From Chloroflexota bacterium (GTDB lineage Bacteria > Chloroflexota > Limnocylindria > Limnocylindrales > CSP1-4), in assembly GCA_021812735.1 (NCBI GenBank), contig JAKAMV010000482.1, positions 1 through 7,585 of the forward strand: a DNA stretch of 7,585 nucleotides. The letters are read 5' to 3'. This document shows, one piece after another, positions 5,067-7,585 of the stretch. Made by a program: the position numbers and the translations under genes. Numbering within the stretch: position 1 is the stretch's first letter; each line of letters starts with the position of its first letter. Under the pieces are notes generated by a model that saw only the letters and a list, made by a program, of their open reading frames with translations, searched no databases and was not told where the DNA came from.

Positions 5067-7585
5067 GCCGGCGGCACCTCAGCGGCGCGAGCGCGCTCGA
5101 ACACACGACGGAGGTAGTGGTCCAACACGACGCCTTGGAACTCGTGGTCGTCGAGGATCCGCTGGAAGATGCCCTCGTTGTCGTCCATCCGGCGAACGAT
5201 CGTCTTCATGAACGTGTCCGCGAACACGAGCTTGAAGTTCTCGAGGCTGTTGGCCCGCGCCTGAGCAGACAGGTCGTCGTCGGCGGCCCAGCCCTCCTCG
5301 AACTGGTCGAAGAGCAGCTGATCGCCGAGCGTTAGCTGGAGACCGAAGCGCTCGTTGAGCACCTTGATGATCGCGGACAGGTGCTCCTTCTCCTCCAGGC
5401 CAGCCGGGCCGCGGCCGTCGTAGATGGCCTTGATCTCGGCCACCCCGGGTTCGAGCTCGAGCGCGCCCTCGCTCGTCTTGGCCTGGCGCAGGTGGGTGAG
5501 GACCACCTCGGACCCGAGGTCGATCCCCCCGCTGCGGTCCGTCGGCAGCAGCGCCTCGCACGCGCGCGACGTGAGGTACAGCGCCTCGAGCGAGACGTCG
5601 CCGAGGTCGACCACCTGCGAGAGGAACGAGTACGCCCTAACGAACTGGTCGAGCAGGCCCCGGACCTCGTCCTGGCCGTCACCGTCGAGCGCCTTGAACC
5701 GCGCGAGCGCCGGCGCGAGCAGCGCGTAGACCTGGCCGTGGGTGCCGGCCCGGCCCGTCCGGTCGGCCAGGATCGCCGCCACCGCGAGCACCTCGGACTG
5801 GTCGAGTACCTGGACAGCGAGGAGGCGCGATGCGAGGTCGTGGAGCAGGTTCGGGTCGGTCGGGACCGCGAGCGTGGTCTCGTACCAGGGCTTGAACGCT
5901 TCGACGATGTCCTCGGCGCGGTTGCGGAAGTCGAGGACGAACGTGTCCTCCTTTTCGGGATGCGTCCGGTTGAGCCGCGACAGCGTTTGGACAGCTGCAA
6001 GCCCGACCAGCGTCTTGTCCACGAACATCGTGTGCAAGAGGGGCTGGTCGTAGCCGGTCTGGAACTTCTCGGCGACGATCAGCACGCCGAACTCGGGGCT
6101 CCCGAAGCGGGTCGCCGTCTGGCTCTCGGGGAACGCGTTCATGCCCGACTCGGTGAACGGAAGCCCGTGGTCGTCGACGGTCCCTGAGAAGGCGACCAGC
6201 GCCTTCGTGTCCGTGTAACCCCTGTCCTTTATGTACTGGTCAATCGCCTGCTTGTAGCGTACTGCGTGGAGGCGTGACGAGGTCACGACCATGGCCTTGC
6301 CCTTGCCCCCGACCTTCTTGCGCGTGTGCTCCCGGAAGTGCTCGACGACGATCTCGGCCTTCTGGGCGAGGTTGTGGGGGTGGAGGGCGACGAACCGGGC
6401 GATCGCCCGGCGCGCCTTCCGGGTGTCGTACTCGGGGTCCTCGGTGACCGTCTTCTCGACCCGCCAGTAGGTCGCGTACGTCGCGTAGAACCGCAGGACA
6501 TCGAGGATGAAGCCCTCCTCGATCGCCTGACGCATCGAGTAGAGGTGGAAGGGCGCGTACCTTCCCTCCTCCGTGGGCCGGCCGAACAGCTCGAGGGTGC
6601 GGGCCTTCGGCGTCGCCGTGAAGGCGAAGAACGAGAGGTTCGGCTGGCGCGCCCGGGCCGCGATCGCGGCGGCGAGCGTGTCTTGGGCGTCTGGGGGCGC
6701 GCTGGCGTCCGTTGTCTCCGCGAGTGCGAGCTGCGCTTCCTCCGATGTCGCCCCGAGCGCCGCCTTGAGATCTTTGGCCGCCTCGCCCGTCTGGGACGAG
6801 TGCGCCTCGTCAACGATGACGGCGAACCGGCGCGCGCCGAGGCCTTCGACCTTGCCTAGCACGAACGGGAACTTCTGGAGCGTCGTGATCACAATCCGCG
6901 CCCGCTCGCCCGTGAGTGCCGCCGCGAGCTGTGCGCTGTCCTGGTCGATCCGCGCGACAACGCCGGTCTGATGCTCGAACTGGTAGATCGTTTCCTGGAG
7001 CTGGCGGTCGAGGATGACCCGGTCGGTGATCACGACGACCTTGTCGAACACCGGGGCGTCATCAGCGCCGTGGAGGGACATCAGCCGGTGGGCGAGCCAG
7101 GCGATCGTATTGGACTTGCCGGAGCCCGCGCTGTGCTGGACAAGGTAACGCTGGCCCGCACCCTCGGCGCGTGCCGTGGCCTCCATGCGCCGGACAGCGT
7201 CCCACTGGTGGTAGCGCGGGAAGATGGTGGTCCCGTTGCGGAGCTGCGCTGCCTTCGTCGTCCCCGGTCCGGGCTCGACGTGGACGAACCGACCAAGCAG
7301 GTCGAGCCAGGCGTCGCGCGCCCAGACTTCCTCCCACAAGTACGCGGTGGCGTGACCCGCGGGGTTGTCGGGGTTGCCCGCGCCGCCACTTCGACCTCGG
7401 TTGAAGGGCAGGAAGCGGGTCGTCGCGCTCGCGAGCCGAGTCGTCATGAGCACGACCTGGGGATCGACCGCGAAGTGGACGACGGCGCGTCGGCCCAGGG
7501 TCACGTTCGCGGGATCGCGGTCGGCTCGGTACTGCGCCACCGCCTGGCTCACGTCCTGATGCGTCAGCGGATTCTTGAGCTCGGC
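5063..7585 (-). CDS. hsdR: Type I restriction enzyme, R (endonuclease/translocase) subunit, 5' end outside window
   Basis: 840 codons are present and the frame is still open at the right edge; the GTG at 7552 is internal. The first visible residues, AELKNP, hold the Glu (7580-7582) and Lys (7574-7576) of the PD-(D/E)xK nuclease site, followed by the family signatures QYRADRDP, HFAVD and TTRFLPFNRG...GAGNP. Motor motifs follow in order: Walker A SAGSGKS (Lys at 7115-7117), VITDR, the DEAH box (6800-6811), FAFTATPK, FQTGYDQPLLHTMFVDK and QTLSRLNRTHPEK. The C-terminal part (about 5063-5880) is the usual helical region that docks on the methyltransferase core. HsdR cuts unmethylated foreign DNA far from its recognition site after ATP-driven translocation, in complex with HsdM2HsdS, whose genes should lie upstream (beyond 7585). 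No motif is broken, so it looks functional. Only roughly the first 150-200 residues are missing, judging by the usual position of ELK. Confidence 0.96.
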   Translation of the reverse strand, partial: AELKNPLTHQDVSQAVAQYRADRDPANVTLGRRAVVHFAVDPQVVLMTTRLASATTRFLPFNRGRSGGAGNPDNPAGHATAYLWEEVWARDAWLDLLGRFVHVEPGPGTTKAAQLRNGTTIFPRYHQWDAVRRMEATARAEGAGQRYLVQHSAGSGKSNTIAWLAHRLMSLHGADDAPVFDKVVVITDRVILDRQLQETIYQFEHQTGVVARIDQDSAQLAAALTGERARIVITTLQKFPFVLGKVEGLGARRFAVIVDEAHSSQTGEAAKDLKAALGATSEEAQLALAETTDASAPPDAQDTLAAAIAARARQPNLSFFAFTATPKARTLELFGRPTEEGRYAPFHLYSMRQAIEEGFILDVLRFYATYATYWRVEKTVTEDPEYDTRKARRAIARFVALHPHNLAQKAEIVVEHFREHTRKKVGGKGKAMVVTSSRLHAVRYKQAIDQYIKDRGYTDTKALVAFSGTVDDHGLPFTESGMNAFPESQTATRFGSPEFGVLIVAEKFQTGYDQPLLHTMFVDKTLVGLAAVQTLSRLNRTHPEKEDTFVLDFRNRAEDIVEAFKPWYETTLAVPTDPNLLHDLASRLLAVQVLDQSEVLAVAAILADRTGRAGTHGQVYALLAPALARFKALDGDGQDEVRGLLDQFVRAYSFLSQVVDLGDVSLEALYLTSRACEALLPTDRSGGIDLGSEVVLTHLRQAKTSEGALELEPGVAEIKAIYDGRGPAGLEEKEHLSAIIKVLNERFGLQLTLGDQLLFDQFEEGWAADDDLSAQARANSLENFKLVFADTFMKTIVRRMDDNEGIFQRILDDHEFQGVVLDHYLRRVFERARAAEVPPA
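5075..5080 (-). promoter_or_regulatory. Ribosome binding site of the TIR gene, inside the hsdR 3' end
   Basis: On the minus strand GAGGTG lies eight bases before the ATG at 5066, within the last codons of hsdR. It fixes the TIR start and supports coupled translation across the ATGA overlap. Confidence 0.55.

Noticed and set aside
5381..6187. 268-aa plus-strand frame antisense to hsdR
   Set aside because: It is a Glu/Arg/Val-rich mirror of the HsdR coding sequence, with no domain or sensible start.
7550..7552. GTG as the start of hsdR
   Set aside because: The frame continues upstream without a stop to the window edge and includes the ELKNP nuclease motif, so the true start lies outside.

Overview
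The window comes from a very GC-rich bacterium. Coding thirds are strongly G/C-biased, ATGA stop/start overlaps are used, and some rows of the first two genes reach about 80% G+C. This fits Actinomycetota best, but a high-GC proteobacterium cannot be excluded because there is no RNA gene or housekeeping gene to place it. Everything recognisable belongs to anti-phage defence, so this looks like part of a defence island. No mobile element, tRNA, CRISPR array or replication origin was seen.

Left half, plus strand (1-3850). The 3' end of a large DEAD/DEAH-type helicase gene carries the zinc-binding C-terminal DUF1998 region. It overlaps by four bases (ATGA) with a 1002-residue protein. That protein has an N-terminal region resembling the STY4851/ECs_5259 (DruH-type) family as I remember it, a long beta-rich middle, a proline-rich linker and four S1/OB-like repeats. 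The pair resembles the two-gene Druantia type III logic (DruE helicase plus DruH), but in helicase-first order and with an S1 tail. The family assignment is from memory and needs a profile search.

Middle (3851-4103). This is a convergent intergenic region with noticeably lower G+C. It holds a probable small plus-strand reading frame ending at 4081 that has a clear codon-position G+C signature, two interleaved inverted repeats, and a short hairpin that may end transcription from both sides.

Right half, minus strand (7585-4104). The 3' part of a type I restriction hsdR gene enters from the right edge, cut exactly at the ELK of its nuclease site. It is followed by a gene with the same ATGA overlap, encoding a 320-residue protein with a helical N-terminal domain and a C-terminal TIR-like (CAP12/PF10137-type) domain. 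The likely reading is a restriction operon with a translationally coupled TIR effector that could act as a backup, NAD-depleting or nucleotide-signalling arm. At the position that aligns by hand with the TIR catalytic glutamate there is an aspartate. The rest of the restriction operon (hsdM, hsdS) should lie beyond position 7585, and the helicase domains before position 1.
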